DNA from: Klebsiella sp. BIGb0407
GTDB taxonomy: Bacteria; Pseudomonadota; Gammaproteobacteria; Enterobacterales; Enterobacteriaceae
NCBI RefSeq assembly: GCF_024807845.1
Contig: NZ_JANUEQ010000001.1
Coordinates: forward strand, 1,172,900-1,236,899
Direction: 5' to 3'
DNA: 64,000 bases
Under the pieces are notes generated by a model. That model searched no databases and was not told the origin of the DNA. It saw only the letters and a program-made list of their open reading frames with translations. The translations under genes and the position numbers were made by a program. Positions 25,621-35,157 of this stretch are shown here, one piece after another (position 1 is the first letter of the stretch; each line of letters opens with the position of its first letter).

Positions 25621-26805
25621 TCACTCTGCGGTTACACCGGCATAGGCTCGCGCCAGTTTCCCCTTTCCGCTGATAATCACAGCCGACTCACTGGCATCAA
25701 TAAATGCCGACTCTCCTGCCACCAGCTGTATTGTCTGTTCGCCATCACTCAGGCTCGCCTCACCTTCAATACAGAACAGAATCGCAGGATTTCCGGCAGG
25801 CAGAACCGTACCGCGCACTTCCAGGGTATATACAGAGAAAGCGAAGTCATCAACCGGAACCGGGAAATGAGCAGTCTGGCCGTCACTCACCGGAGCCGTC
25901 AGCCACTGCGCGGCAAGTTTTTCTTTAAAGGCGACATTGGCGATTAATTCAGGGATATCAATATATTTCCCCGTCAATCCAGCACGTAATACATTATCCG
26001 AGTTAGCCATAATTTCCAGACCTATACCTTCAAGATAGGCATGGGGGGTTTCAGCAAACAGGAACATCGCTTCGCCAGGCATCAGTTTGATTAAATTTAA
26101 CAGTAGAGGTGAGAATAACCCGCAGTCGTCCGGATAGTAGGTAGCAATATTACGTAGCTGGTCCCATGGCTCACCCTGAGTATCAGCCATTCGCTGTTTT
26201 AATCGTGCCAGAGCATGGGCTTTCTCATCCCCTTCCATGGCCAGCAAGGCGGTGAATAACTGACGAAGGGTATCAGCTTGCGGTTGCGCCAGAAAATCAA
26301 CAATAGCTGGATGGGCATCAGCCAGTGGCTGGAGTAGATTCGTAATCTCAGTGAAATCACGAAAACCATTCAGCGCAATAAAGGGAGTCAGGGCATAGAC
26401 CAGTTCAGGTTTATGGTTAGCGTCTTTATAGTTTCTGGTTGCCGCATTACGCGGAATACCGGCAATGTCCTCTCTGGCAAATCCAGCTTGTGCCGCCTCC
26501 CGGCTAGGGTGTACCTGAACTGACAGTGGCTGCCCGGCGCACAATACTTTAAATAAAAAGGGTAATTCACCAAAACGCCTGGCAACCGCTTCACCCAGGC
26601 TTTTCACTGTATCTTCCGCAATGATTTCCTGGAGTGAACGCGAATATCCCCGGCTGTCGTTAATCATTGAACTGCCGTTGGGGTGTGCTCCCATCCATAG
26701 CTCTGCCATCGGCTTATTTCCAGGATTGGGTATACCATACAACACGGTTAATGCCGTTGTGCTGCCCCAGGCGTAATGCTGCACTTTATTAATCAGTTTT
26801 AGCAT
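25621..26805 (-). CDS. manA: Mannose-6-phosphate isomerase, class I
   Basis: This 394-residue zinc enzyme converts mannose 6-phosphate to fructose 6-phosphate. Family motifs are clear: NKVQHYAWGS at the N-terminus, ELWMGAHP, the zinc-site segment LSVQVHPSREAA, YKDANHKPELVYAL, and the later GIGLEIMANSDNVLRAGLTGKYIDI. Its first codons overlap the end of the mannokinase gene by seven bases, so translation is coupled. It is the last gene of the mannoside operon and may be a second copy besides a housekeeping manA, because it is embedded in a catabolic unit. Confidence 0.92.
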   Translation of the reverse strand: MLKLINKVQHYAWGSTTALTVLYGIPNPGNKPMAELWMGAHPNGSSMINDSRGYSRSLQEIIAEDTVKSLGEAVARRFGELPFLFKVLCAGQPLSVQVHPSREAAQAGFAREDIAGIPRNAATRNYKDANHKPELVYALTPFIALNGFRDFTEITNLLQPLADAHPAIVDFLAQPQADTLRQLFTALLAMEGDEKAHALARLKQRMADTQGEPWDQLRNIATYYPDDCGLFSPLLLNLIKLMPGEAMFLFAETPHAYLEGIGLEIMANSDNVLRAGLTGKYIDIPELIANVAFKEKLAAQWLTAPVSDGQTAHFPVPVDDFAFSVYTLEVRGTVLPAGNPAILFCIEGEASLSDGEQTIQLVAGESAFIDASESAVIISGKGKLARAYAGVTAE

Positions 26806-27728
26806 GATTTTGCCTGTGCTCTGAGGGCAAGCCAGGCGGCGCCACGCATACCGCTGCTATCTCCATGCTGTGCTTTGGCGACTGGCGTTGAAAAAGTATC
26901 GGTGAAGACGAGGGGTGCAATTTCCTGGTCAATATGTTCAATCAGAATCGACTCATTGGATAAGCCTCCGCCGATGACAATAATGTGTGGGTCGAGGGTA
27001 TTAACGATAGTGGCCAGTAAGCGCGCCAGTTGATTGCGAAAACGCGTAATCTGCTCCCGCGCCATCACATCACCGGCTTTAGCCAGAGCAATGACTTCAG
27101 GCGCGCTGTGCGTAAGACCCGATAACTTGAAATAACGCTCCGCAAGCCCAGTGCCGGAGACAAAAGACTCACTACAGTTGTCTCTGCCGCAGTAGCAAGT
27201 TACATCCGGCCCGTCTCGCTGCGGGCTGAAACCTGGCAGAGTAATATGGCCGCATTCAGCAGCATTGCCCCAGGCGCCGGAATAGAGCTGCTGATGGATA
27301 GCAATACCCCCGCCGCAACCCGTGCCTAGCGTGATACCAAAAACCACCTCATGCCCCTGCCCTGCGCCATCACAGGCTTCTGACAAGGCAAAACAGTTGG
27401 CGTCATTGGCGATAATCACCGACAGTCCCAGGCGAGTTTCTAAATCTGATTTCAGATCCTGCCCGTTAAGTACCAGAATATTGGAATTTTTAATCTTGCC
27501 ATTAATAGGTGAAATGCTGCCAGGCAGTGCAATTCCAATGGCAAAAGTTGCATTAATCTCCTCAATATCATGCTTAATAACTGCAATAAATTCCTCAAGA
27601 CCATCAAGAAATGAATAATAGGTCTCTTTTTCTGTTTCTTTGCGATAACGACCGAGTTCGACACCTGTACCATCAATAACGACGGCGGCCATTTTAGTAC
27701 CACCAATATCCAGCCCCAGATAAAGCAT
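26799..27728 (-). CDS. ROK-family sugar kinase, mannokinase/fructokinase (Mak-like)
   Basis: The 309-residue kinase begins with the phosphate-binding motif GLDIGGTKMAAVV. It has the catalytic-Asp segment ANDANCFALSEA, the ATP motif GTGCGGGIA and the zinc-binding ROK signature (GHITLP...CYCGRDNCSESFVSG with three Cys and a His). The C-terminus (HIIVIGGGLSNESIL, HGDSSGMRGAAW) closely matches E. coli Mak. It should phosphorylate free mannose or fructose at C6, complementing a hydrolase that releases an unphosphorylated hexose. It overlaps manA and follows an intra-operon terminator-like hairpin. Confidence 0.9.
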   Translation of the reverse strand: MLYLGLDIGGTKMAAVVIDGTGVELGRYRKETEKETYYSFLDGLEEFIAVIKHDIEEINATFAIGIALPGSISPINGKIKNSNILVLNGQDLKSDLETRLGLSVIIANDANCFALSEACDGAGQGHEVVFGITLGTGCGGGIAIHQQLYSGAWGNAAECGHITLPGFSPQRDGPDVTCYCGRDNCSESFVSGTGLAERYFKLSGLTHSAPEVIALAKAGDVMAREQITRFRNQLARLLATIVNTLDPHIIVIGGGLSNESILIEHIDQEIAPLVFTDTFSTPVAKAQHGDSSGMRGAAWLALRAQAKSC

Positions 27729-27767
27729 ATCATCTCCAGATAATTAAGAAGTAACCCAGATAAAAAA

Positions 27768-27842
27768 GAGTCTGTTTATTATATTTTATAGTATAAAGGC
27801 AAAAGAGAGGCCCTGCATTATCTATGTGCAGTAAACAGACTC
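27768..27842 (-). terminator. Intra-operon terminator/attenuator between porin and mannokinase
   Basis: On the minus strand GAGTCTGTTTA (27842-27832) pairs exactly with TAAACAGACTC (27778-27768), which is followed at once by TTTTTT. The long loop holds its own small hairpin, CTGCA/TGCAG (27813-27831). The arrangement looks like a leaky terminator letting the porin be made in excess over kinase and isomerase. Confidence 0.65.
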
Positions 27843-27856
27843 AATCACGGGTAATA

Positions 27857-29032
27857 TTAGAAATTATATTTAAATCTTACGCGCATACCATAGCGGTCTT
27901 TATCATCATGTGTTTCATCCACATTAATACGCGACCAGTAGGCACCTAAATAAACATCAAAGTTATCCATATCCATCACGTCACGAATACGGTAAGAAGT
28001 ATGAACGGTATTAATATCATACTTGCCTAACAGGAAATCACTGACATTGCTGGCATCCACATTATTAACGTTGAACTCTTTAATATCATTTTTGGCATAA
28101 ATATAACCCAGTTCAAAATCATGCCAGAGCGCGTTAATACCGGCACTGAAATCTTTCTCACCGGTGGCATCCATATAGGCGGTGCTTAGATTAACGATCA
28201 TCCCGTCATCAGGGTTGGTTTTTTGTCCGTTCCAGCTGAAGGTAGCACCGTAACCATTACGTTTAGACTGGTTAACAAACTGACCATTGCTATCGGTATA
28301 ACCGTAGGCATTATTAACGACGTTACTTTCCATTGCGATGGCTGCGGTGACATTATCCATCATCAGAGCGACAACCGGACGCAGGTAGATAACATTTTTC
28401 TTACTTTCAAGCGAATTGCCGTGATAATCGCTATTCTGGAACAGGGTTGTACCATCGCGGGACGAGGCATTCAGCTCAAGATAGAGTGGCCCGGTGGTCT
28501 GGCTTAATAATAATGCCCCGCCAGAACTACGGCCCCGGCCTTCTTTCATCATATAGATATAGCCGTAACCATCTTCATACAAATCATTGGCCGTATTGCC
28601 AGAATACTGGATATAAGTATCCTGGTTAAGCGGGAACATATCAAAGGCCTCATAGCGGCCGAGTTTAACTTTCCAGTCTTGTTCCTGGCCAAAGAAGAAT
28701 GCCGCATCATCAAGTTTCATAGTGCCGGACAAGTCGGCCAGCGGCTGAACGGTAAAACCAGCAAACTGGTTATTCGTCGATTTGCGGTAGCCATCAAGCC
28801 CCATTAAAATACGGCCATTCACATCCCAGCGCTCGGCATTTCCTGGCTTCCAGTCTTTACCTGAACTGGTTTTTAAAGATGTTAATTGCCCGGTTCTGCT
28901 CGCTGCATCGACATTAAACTCAACGTCACCATATAATTTAAGGCTGCCTTGCGGAGTATCGAAGGTAATTCCGGAAATAGCAGGTGCAGAGAGAACCAGT
29001 AGGCTACAGAGAGTAAGCTTATATTTCATCAT
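27857..29032 (-). CDS. Glycoporin, RafY-type (Porin_8) outer-membrane channel
   Basis: The 391-residue protein has a signal peptide (MKYKLTLCSLLVLSAPAISG) and a barrel that starts GSLKLYGDVEFNVDA and ends RYGMRVRFKYNF with the terminal Phe of outer-membrane proteins. Conserved segments such as GRILMGLDGYR, LGRYEAFDMFPLNQDTYIQY and GYGYIYMMKEGRG are typical of raffinose/glyco-porins. It probably brings oligosaccharides such as mannosides into the periplasm. It lies after the PRD regulator in the mannoside operon and before the intra-operon hairpin. Confidence 0.82.
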   Translation of the reverse strand: MMKYKLTLCSLLVLSAPAISGITFDTPQGSLKLYGDVEFNVDAASRTGQLTSLKTSSGKDWKPGNAERWDVNGRILMGLDGYRKSTNNQFAGFTVQPLADLSGTMKLDDAAFFFGQEQDWKVKLGRYEAFDMFPLNQDTYIQYSGNTANDLYEDGYGYIYMMKEGRGRSSGGALLLSQTTGPLYLELNASSRDGTTLFQNSDYHGNSLESKKNVIYLRPVVALMMDNVTAAIAMESNVVNNAYGYTDSNGQFVNQSKRNGYGATFSWNGQKTNPDDGMIVNLSTAYMDATGEKDFSAGINALWHDFELGYIYAKNDIKEFNVNNVDASNVSDFLLGKYDINTVHTSYRIRDVMDMDNFDVYLGAYWSRINVDETHDDKDRYGMRVRFKYNF

Positions 29033-29124
29033 TAATTCCTTTATTATTTTTTAGATATACCAACAGAGATATAAGCGCATCATAAAGATGCAAGCTTATA
29101 TTTAATAAATACTACATTTTATTT

Positions 29125-31038
29125 TTAGAGAAAATATTTTTGCGATAATGTAATAAACTCAGAAAAATTCCCGCACTGAGTTAAATTCTCAATGACATCA
29201 TCATCAAGAATATTCGTCAGATAATCATAAATAACCATGCTGTCGACAAAAGCATCTTCACTTATCGCCAGCATAAAGACCATTTTTACATTCTTACCCG
29301 GATCCCATTCAATACCCTCCGGGAATATCGCTACGGTAACCATGGTACTTAAAGCGACCAGTCCTAATGGATGTGGAATAGCAATTTTATCAGCCAGTAA
29401 GGTTGTGGCACGCTCTTCACGTTCCAGAACCGATCCTAAATACTGCTTATCCACGCGGCCTTTCGATTCTAATTTTGAGCAAAGAAAATTAATTAATGAT
29501 TCTTTGGTGTGCTCATTATTGTCAAATACAAAAAAATGCTCTGCTGAAAAATAGTTTACCATCGCTGTCGGAGGCGTATTGTCAGCAGTCAAAAAGTATT
29601 TCATATTTTCTAGCTGCCATCTTTCAGGTAGCGGGGGTAAATAGATAACCCGTTTAGTCTTCTCCTCAATCGCACTGACCAGGCTAATGACAATGCTTTC
29701 ATCGATACAAGGCATCGCTTTGTATTGCTCCACTGAGATACAGCGTGCAATCGCAATATTAGGATACATTCTGATTATTTTTTGACAGACAATACGGGTT
29801 GCCGCACCACCCTGATCGCTGACCACCAGCGCACCGATCGTGTTATCTTTATCCAGCAGATGCGTCTCCTCCAGAATCGCACCAATATGCATCACCAGAT
29901 AACCTATTTCGTCATCACTGATTTTTCCGCTAAATAAATGATCCAGTTCACTGAAAGCCGTCAGGGTCATCTCATACATCAACGGATAATGACGCTTAAT
30001 TTGTTCAATTAATGGGTTAATAATGGTGATGCCATTATTAACCCGAATGCGCATCGCCTTAATATGGTTAAGCAGATTTTTACGTGACAAGTCGTCGTAG
30101 CTGACATTGCAAAACCACGATGAGCTGACATAGCTCAGAAAGTGATTCATGATGGTTCGTTCAATCTCGTACAGCCCTTGCTCAGGTGCATTCTCAAATA
30201 CCGTTGAGCAAAAAGCAGTCAGATTCATCGACATATAGTCAATTTCACTCTGTGGAACGCCGCTCACCGCGTCCCCCAGCAGTAATGGCAGAATATCCCC
30301 TGCTATACGTTTGAGATTGGGTTCACAGGCATCAAATTCATAATCCAGTAACCAGTTTCCCCGGCGAATACGCTCACAGGTAATCCCGCAAATCAGGGTG
30401 AAAAAACGTAAATTAACATCGCTCATCACCAGCCCGTGCCCTACCACGTAGTGGCTCAGGATCTGCTTGATATCAGACACTCTGACCGTCGAGTCAAAGA
30501 TCTCCTGATAATCCTCTTCCGACTCTTTTGCACGTAACAGGTGATCGTAAGCACAGCGACGCAAGGCGATTTCACTGCCGGATAATCTGAATTTATCGGC
30601 ACCTTCACTGCTGATGCTCAGGTCATAAAGGGCAAAGTGACGCTTCAATAGCTGAATATCATTTCTCAGACTATAGATACTGATAAACCAGGTGGACTCT
30701 AGCTCTTCCAGTGAGATCTCCGCATCCTGACGCAGCAATAGCGCCAGTAACGTGCGGCGACGCTCCGTGTTAGAACGGTTCTCTTTCCAGGGACTTTGCG
30801 ACTTTTCAAGCAGCATTTGATGCCCGCTCAGATTATCAACCTGAATCGAAAATCCTTTTTTACGGCAATAAATGAGACTGTTTCCTGATTCAGCAAGAAT
30901 ATCGTTTAACGCTTTTAAATCGCTGCGGATAGTCCGCGTAGAGACATCCATCTCTTTTGCCAGGGCAGCTTGTGTCACGCTCCCCTGTGCAATCTGGACG
31001 AAAATATCTCTGACTCGCTTGTTGGTAAACAGTCTCAT
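29125..31038 (-). CDS. PRD-containing PTS-controlled transcriptional activator (MtlR/ManR type)
   Basis: The 637-residue regulator reads, in order: an HTH_11/DeoR-type winged helix (about 1-60, QAALAKEMDVSTRTIRSDLKAL), a second Mga-like HTH (about 70-170), two PRD domains (about 180-400, with conserved His in FGLI/GYLVMHIGAILEE), an EIIB-like segment (about 405-490, GALVVSDQGGAATRIV without the usual Cys) and an EIIA-fructose-type domain (about 490-637, IAIPHPLG). DNA binding is set by PTS phosphorylation of the PRDs and the EIIA domain. It lies inside the mannoside operon, 10 bases after the GH38 gene, so it probably controls its own operon. Confidence 0.88.
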   Translation of the reverse strand: MRLFTNKRVRDIFVQIAQGSVTQAALAKEMDVSTRTIRSDLKALNDILAESGNSLIYCRKKGFSIQVDNLSGHQMLLEKSQSPWKENRSNTERRRTLLALLLRQDAEISLEELESTWFISIYSLRNDIQLLKRHFALYDLSISSEGADKFRLSGSEIALRRCAYDHLLRAKESEEDYQEIFDSTVRVSDIKQILSHYVVGHGLVMSDVNLRFFTLICGITCERIRRGNWLLDYEFDACEPNLKRIAGDILPLLLGDAVSGVPQSEIDYMSMNLTAFCSTVFENAPEQGLYEIERTIMNHFLSYVSSSWFCNVSYDDLSRKNLLNHIKAMRIRVNNGITIINPLIEQIKRHYPLMYEMTLTAFSELDHLFSGKISDDEIGYLVMHIGAILEETHLLDKDNTIGALVVSDQGGAATRIVCQKIIRMYPNIAIARCISVEQYKAMPCIDESIVISLVSAIEEKTKRVIYLPPLPERWQLENMKYFLTADNTPPTAMVNYFSAEHFFVFDNNEHTKESLINFLCSKLESKGRVDKQYLGSVLEREERATTLLADKIAIPHPLGLVALSTMVTVAIFPEGIEWDPGKNVKMVFMLAISEDAFVDSMVIYDYLTNILDDDVIENLTQCGNFSEFITLSQKYFL

Positions 31039-31048
31039 GTTTTTCTCT

Positions 31049-33682
31049 TTACTCGATTTCTACGTACAACGTCTGTATATCGTTCGGTTTGAGCGTCGCT
31101 CTCACCTGAGCCGGTGTTGTCTCATCCAGTAAGACATAGCGGGCTTTGCTCAGTGTCGGTATCGCGACCCGGCTATCAAGGCTTGGGTTGTAGAACCGGA
31201 CGATCAACCCTTCTCCCTGTTCAGCACATTTAACGACACTCACCAGTGCATCCAGAGGTCCGGTAGGAAGCTCTAGCAAACTATATTCCTGCGGATAAGT
31301 ACGCTCTTCATCACTCAGGCAGAAACGCAAGCGGCCATTAAGGAAATCGCTATCCTGATAAATCGGGAAGGACGTCAGGAACGCTTTAGAAACCCTGGCA
31401 TGCTGGGCCTCATCAAACGCCCCTTGATAAACGCGCCATCCGAAATTAAAGGATAGTGGCCCTAGTAACTGAGCATCCGGTGTCGCGATAACCGACTCAC
31501 CCGACGCGCGGCCTGGACGATAGAGCAAGTTCTCTTTACCCATAAAGCCAAACGACCGGAACAGGGTAATGGCGATGGTATCAAAGTTATCACCGACAAT
31601 TTCATATTCCCGTACGCCATTGGTGTGGAGGGTGAAACCGTGTTCGTCATCATGCAGGTTAACGAAGCTTTGCATCGGTTCGATAGAAATCGGTTTTTCG
31701 TGCCAGTTCTCTGCTTCCCAGACCTGCAAGGCATTGCTTAACTGCACCGGACGCGCGATGACACCAAACAGCTGATCGGCGTAGGAAACGTTAGCCATAA
31801 TATCGGTTGCGAAATGGACGCACAAACGGTGGCTCAGCACCTGGTTATCCACATCAATGGCAAAACGGATCATATCGTCTTGCTGCAATGTGATACGTGC
31901 CGTCACCTTCATGGTAGCGGTCGCAATACCTTGCGCTCTCTCTTCCAGATTACCCGGAACCTTAAGCTCATAACCAAGCAATAAGGAATGATTCAGATCG
32001 TTACGCTCACAGCTGAAGGATGTCAGGCAATCTTCAGAGGTGATAATCATATCGCCACGCGGTGGCGAGTAGTTATAGGAGTCGCCGTCATCACCATTTT
32101 CGACCAGCAACATCTGGCGCGTATAGCGTTTACCAGTAGATTTCTGGGTAATGGAGACTAATCCGTTTTCTTCCAGTTCAATACGGTAGAAATCGTTCTC
32201 AATTGCCTGAGCATTATCCTGCACCGACTGACTGGCACCATCTGCATTAAAATCAAGAGACCAGCGGGTGTATCCCAGAGCAGGTAGTAGCCCACTATTC
32301 ACGGTAATTTTGGTGCGATACACCTTCTCAGGTTTATGGTAAGGCTTGCCCGGATTCAGGCGAATCGTCTGGTTCAGCACATAGCTGGTCAGGTCTGTCT
32401 GCTCTTCGATGATATAAGGCAGCGCATTACCCGCCGCATCACGCAGAGTGAACGGGATCCCCGGTAACCAGGCCTCAAAAGTGACCTGCGGTGCAGCCTG
32501 GTTAGTCATTGGGTTAAATACCGTGAAGGTATAATCGTGCTCACGCGGGGTACGAATAGCAATCAATCGGGTATGTAACTCCAGCAGGTTGGCCGCCAAA
32601 TCACGCGCCTGCTTATAACGGAAGAACACATCCTGGTTGGTATCATCGCTATTACAGCCGCCAATACTGTCGTGGGCGGCGTTGTAGAACATCAGTTTCC
32701 AGATATCCGCGACAATCCTCGACGGATATTCATGGCCAAGGCTACGGCTGATAGCCAGTACCGGTTCAAGGGTATTCACCAGTAAGGCTTCAATCTCATT
32801 GTTCAGCAGCTTCAGATCGGCCCGGCAAGAGAAAATGGTTTTGTGTACCCGGGAGTGTTTGCCTTCGGTTAATTCTCCCTGTAACACACGAACGTCGCCG
32901 CCCGTCTCTTTTTCCAGTGCTTCAATAAATGTCAGAGGACTGCTTATTTGGTAGTGGCGTTCGGTATCGCAGGCATTGAACTGCTCGACCAGTGCTGGCA
33001 GATTTTCCCGGACCGGCGCCTGGTCAAAACCATGCGGATAAAGCACATGAGTACGGTCGCTACGCGCTTCAATGGGTGCCATTTTTTCATTCAAAAAATT
33101 TGCCATAGTCGCAGGCGTTTCATCCAGCGGACCGCCATAGTGATAACCCCAGGGCATCTGTACCGCAAAGACCTGGTCACCGTTATCACCCTGCCAGATA
33201 AATTCCGTTTCCCGCAACGTATTATCGGCAATACCGCGCCAGAACAGCGCATGGTTAATACCAAACTGTTTATAAATCTGGGGCATATTTCCACCCTGAC
33301 CGAAACAGTCAGGAACATAACCCAGTGCCATATTATGGCCGGCATCAGTGGCGACTTTAATTCCGTACCACAGGTTACGTATTACCGACTCCTGATGAAT
33401 AACCAGTTGGTCGGTCTGTGTATACCACGGACCGGTCAGCAAACGTTTTTCTGCAATAAGCTGATATAGAACTTCTTTATCTTCAGGTGCCCATTGCAGG
33501 TAACTTTCAATTAACGCACTTTGCGCATCCAGGAGGTAACAGGGAAAATCATCATTATTCTCCAGTATCCGTATCACATTTTTAATATGATTAAAAAGAT
33601 AGATACGTGAACGTGATGTCGTGAAATACCACTCCTGATCCCAGTGAGTATGACTGTAAATATGGACGACTTTATTTTTCAT
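31049..33682 (-). CDS. GH38 alpha-mannosidase, MngB-like
   Basis: The frame opens at 33721, but GGGAG eight bases before the ATG at 33682 marks the start and gives 877 residues, the length of E. coli MngB (mannosylglycerate hydrolase). The retaining GH38 zinc site HTHWDQEW (11-18), nucleophile D125 in GYVPDCFG and the zinc His in AHDSIGGC are present. The alpha-mannosidase middle and C-terminal beta domains are complete. No signal peptide: it acts in the cytosol on PTS-delivered phospho-mannosides. Genes for a PTS permease upstream and mannokinase and ManA downstream make a mannoside substrate likely, whether mannosylglycerate or a mannose disaccharide. Confidence 0.9.
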   Translation of the reverse strand: MKNKVVHIYSHTHWDQEWYFTTSRSRIYLFNHIKNVIRILENNDDFPCYLLDAQSALIESYLQWAPEDKEVLYQLIAEKRLLTGPWYTQTDQLVIHQESVIRNLWYGIKVATDAGHNMALGYVPDCFGQGGNMPQIYKQFGINHALFWRGIADNTLRETEFIWQGDNGDQVFAVQMPWGYHYGGPLDETPATMANFLNEKMAPIEARSDRTHVLYPHGFDQAPVRENLPALVEQFNACDTERHYQISSPLTFIEALEKETGGDVRVLQGELTEGKHSRVHKTIFSCRADLKLLNNEIEALLVNTLEPVLAISRSLGHEYPSRIVADIWKLMFYNAAHDSIGGCNSDDTNQDVFFRYKQARDLAANLLELHTRLIAIRTPREHDYTFTVFNPMTNQAAPQVTFEAWLPGIPFTLRDAAGNALPYIIEEQTDLTSYVLNQTIRLNPGKPYHKPEKVYRTKITVNSGLLPALGYTRWSLDFNADGASQSVQDNAQAIENDFYRIELEENGLVSITQKSTGKRYTRQMLLVENGDDGDSYNYSPPRGDMIITSEDCLTSFSCERNDLNHSLLLGYELKVPGNLEERAQGIATATMKVTARITLQQDDMIRFAIDVDNQVLSHRLCVHFATDIMANVSYADQLFGVIARPVQLSNALQVWEAENWHEKPISIEPMQSFVNLHDDEHGFTLHTNGVREYEIVGDNFDTIAITLFRSFGFMGKENLLYRPGRASGESVIATPDAQLLGPLSFNFGWRVYQGAFDEAQHARVSKAFLTSFPIYQDSDFLNGRLRFCLSDEERTYPQEYSLLELPTGPLDALVSVVKCAEQGEGLIVRFYNPSLDSRVAIPTLSKARYVLLDETTPAQVRATLKPNDIQTLYVEIE

Positions 33683-33713
33683 ACAATTTCTCCCTTCGCG
33701 CAAAGTGCAGCGA

Positions 33714-34820
33714 TTAATCAAATTTTATTTCAATTTCTTCAGTGGCTTTATTCTGGCCTGGCTTAGCAGTCGCTTCGTCTTCATTAAAATTCACCAGCAT
33801 ATTTGCGCCAAAGGCAATCACTGCAGCACCGACGAAAGCACCGATAAAATAAGCCCAGGAATTACCCACAGTGAAACCACCGTATAATCCACCCAGTGGC
33901 GGCATAACAGGATAAGCTTTTAATAATGCAACAGTGACAGTACCCAGAACACCGGCCAGCACATTCAGCGGAATTAAGCGTGCAGGATTTTTTAGTGTAA
34001 AAGGTATCGCCCCTTCAGAGATCCCGAGAATGCCCATAATAACGGAACCATTACCGGCTTCTTTCAGTGTCTGACTGTAGTTTTTCGGACGTAAGAAGCG
34101 GGCCGCAGCATAGCCAAGAGGAGGAATAATAATGGCTACGTTGACCAGAATGGCTGGCAGGTAAACGCCGCTTAAGAACAGGACGTTAGCTGTACCCCAG
34201 GCCGCTTTGTTAACCGGGCCACCGAGGTCAAAACAGATCATGCCACCGAGAACCGCGGCCAGCACCAGCGTACTGGTACCATCTTCGGTCATCTCTTTAA
34301 CCCAAGTCATTAAGGCGGCATTTAACCAGCTCAGTACATCGCCCAGCAGCAGCAACATCACCAGGACTTGCAGGCCAACGGTGATAAACGGCAGAATAAT
34401 CAACGGGACAGAACTGGCCGCTGAACCGGTAATACGAATTTTACGCGATACCCACTCAGCAGAGTAACCCGCCAGTAAGCCACCGACGACAGCACCGAGA
34501 AAGCCAGAACCGGTCAGTGAGGCGATTAAACCGGCAGTAAAACCAGCGGAAAGTCCTTTTTTCCCGGCGATAGAATAAGCAACGTAGGCTCCCAGCACAT
34601 AGTTCATCAGACCGATGATTTTGAATCCAATATCCTGGGTCAGGTACAGCCAGTTTTCCAGACCGGTACTGTTTGCAAAAGCATCAAGGTTAGATTCGCC
34701 AATAGCGAGGCCAATAATCTTGGCCACCGCTACCATCAGTGAACCGGCAATAATGACAGGCAAGGCGTAGGAAATACCTGTCATAAGATGATTCTTTATA
34801 TCTATCATTATTTTTTTCAT
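33714..34820 (-). CDS. PTS EIIC, fructose/mannitol family
   Basis: The frame opens at 34892 but an AGGTG ribosome site sets the ATG at 34820 (MKKIMIDIKNHLMTGISY). The 368-residue permease has about ten membrane helices and typical FruA/MngA-type EIIC motifs: NHLMTGISYALPVIIAGS, GKKGLSAGFTAGLIAS, SGFLGAVVGGLLAGY and the sugar-site segment GISEGAIPF. In E. coli MngA the A, B and C domains are fused; here they are three genes. EIIB is 13 bases upstream and GH38 31 bases downstream. Confidence 0.92.
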   Translation of the reverse strand: MKKIMIDIKNHLMTGISYALPVIIAGSLMVAVAKIIGLAIGESNLDAFANSTGLENWLYLTQDIGFKIIGLMNYVLGAYVAYSIAGKKGLSAGFTAGLIASLTGSGFLGAVVGGLLAGYSAEWVSRKIRITGSAASSVPLIILPFITVGLQVLVMLLLLGDVLSWLNAALMTWVKEMTEDGTSTLVLAAVLGGMICFDLGGPVNKAAWGTANVLFLSGVYLPAILVNVAIIIPPLGYAAARFLRPKNYSQTLKEAGNGSVIMGILGISEGAIPFTLKNPARLIPLNVLAGVLGTVTVALLKAYPVMPPLGGLYGGFTVGNSWAYFIGAFVGAAVIAFGANMLVNFNEDEATAKPGQNKATEEIEIKFD

Positions 34821-34833
34821 GAAATCACCTAGT

Positions 34834-35157
34834 CTATTTACTCTGACGTGCCTCAACGGCCGCCACGCATTTCGTGATAACATCAGAGGCATGGCTTACG
34901 CATTGCCCGATCTTTACCCGAATAATAATTTTCCCTGCAAAACGCTCTTCTTCCTCAATTGAACGGTCTGCGGCAATAAGTACAAAATCTGCCGCTTCAA
35001 TTTCAGCGTCAGATATTTTATTTAAAATACCCATCGCACCTTGTTGCTCCATTTTTACCTGATGACCTAAACGGGCACCTTCTTTTTCCAGCGATTTAGC
35101 GGCCATAGGCGTATGTGCTAAACCTGCAATACAGGATGTAACGCCAACAATATTCAT
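34834..35157 (-). CDS. PTS EIIB, fructose family
   Basis: The 107-residue phosphocarrier has the fructose-type motif VTSCIAGLAHTPMAA, with C9 as the phosphorylated cysteine, and the later DFVLIAADRSIEEEERFAG. It shares the ATGA-type four-base overlap with EIIA (stop of EIIA and start of EIIB), which gives coupled translation. It transfers phosphate to the sugar held by the EIIC. Confidence 0.92.
   Translation of the reverse strand: MNIVGVTSCIAGLAHTPMAAKSLEKEGARLGHQVKMEQQGAMGILNKISDAEIEAADFVLIAADRSIEEEERFAGKIIIRVKIGQCVSHASDVITKCVAAVEARQSK

Noticed and set aside
25621-26805. manA as the housekeeping copy
   Set aside because: It overlaps the mannokinase and ends a catabolic operon, so it is better read as pathway-specific; a separate housekeeping copy cannot be excluded.
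32948-33469. 173-codon frame on the strand opposite the GH38 gene
   Set aside because: It lies entirely within a well-supported mannosidase gene and its translation has no domain features.
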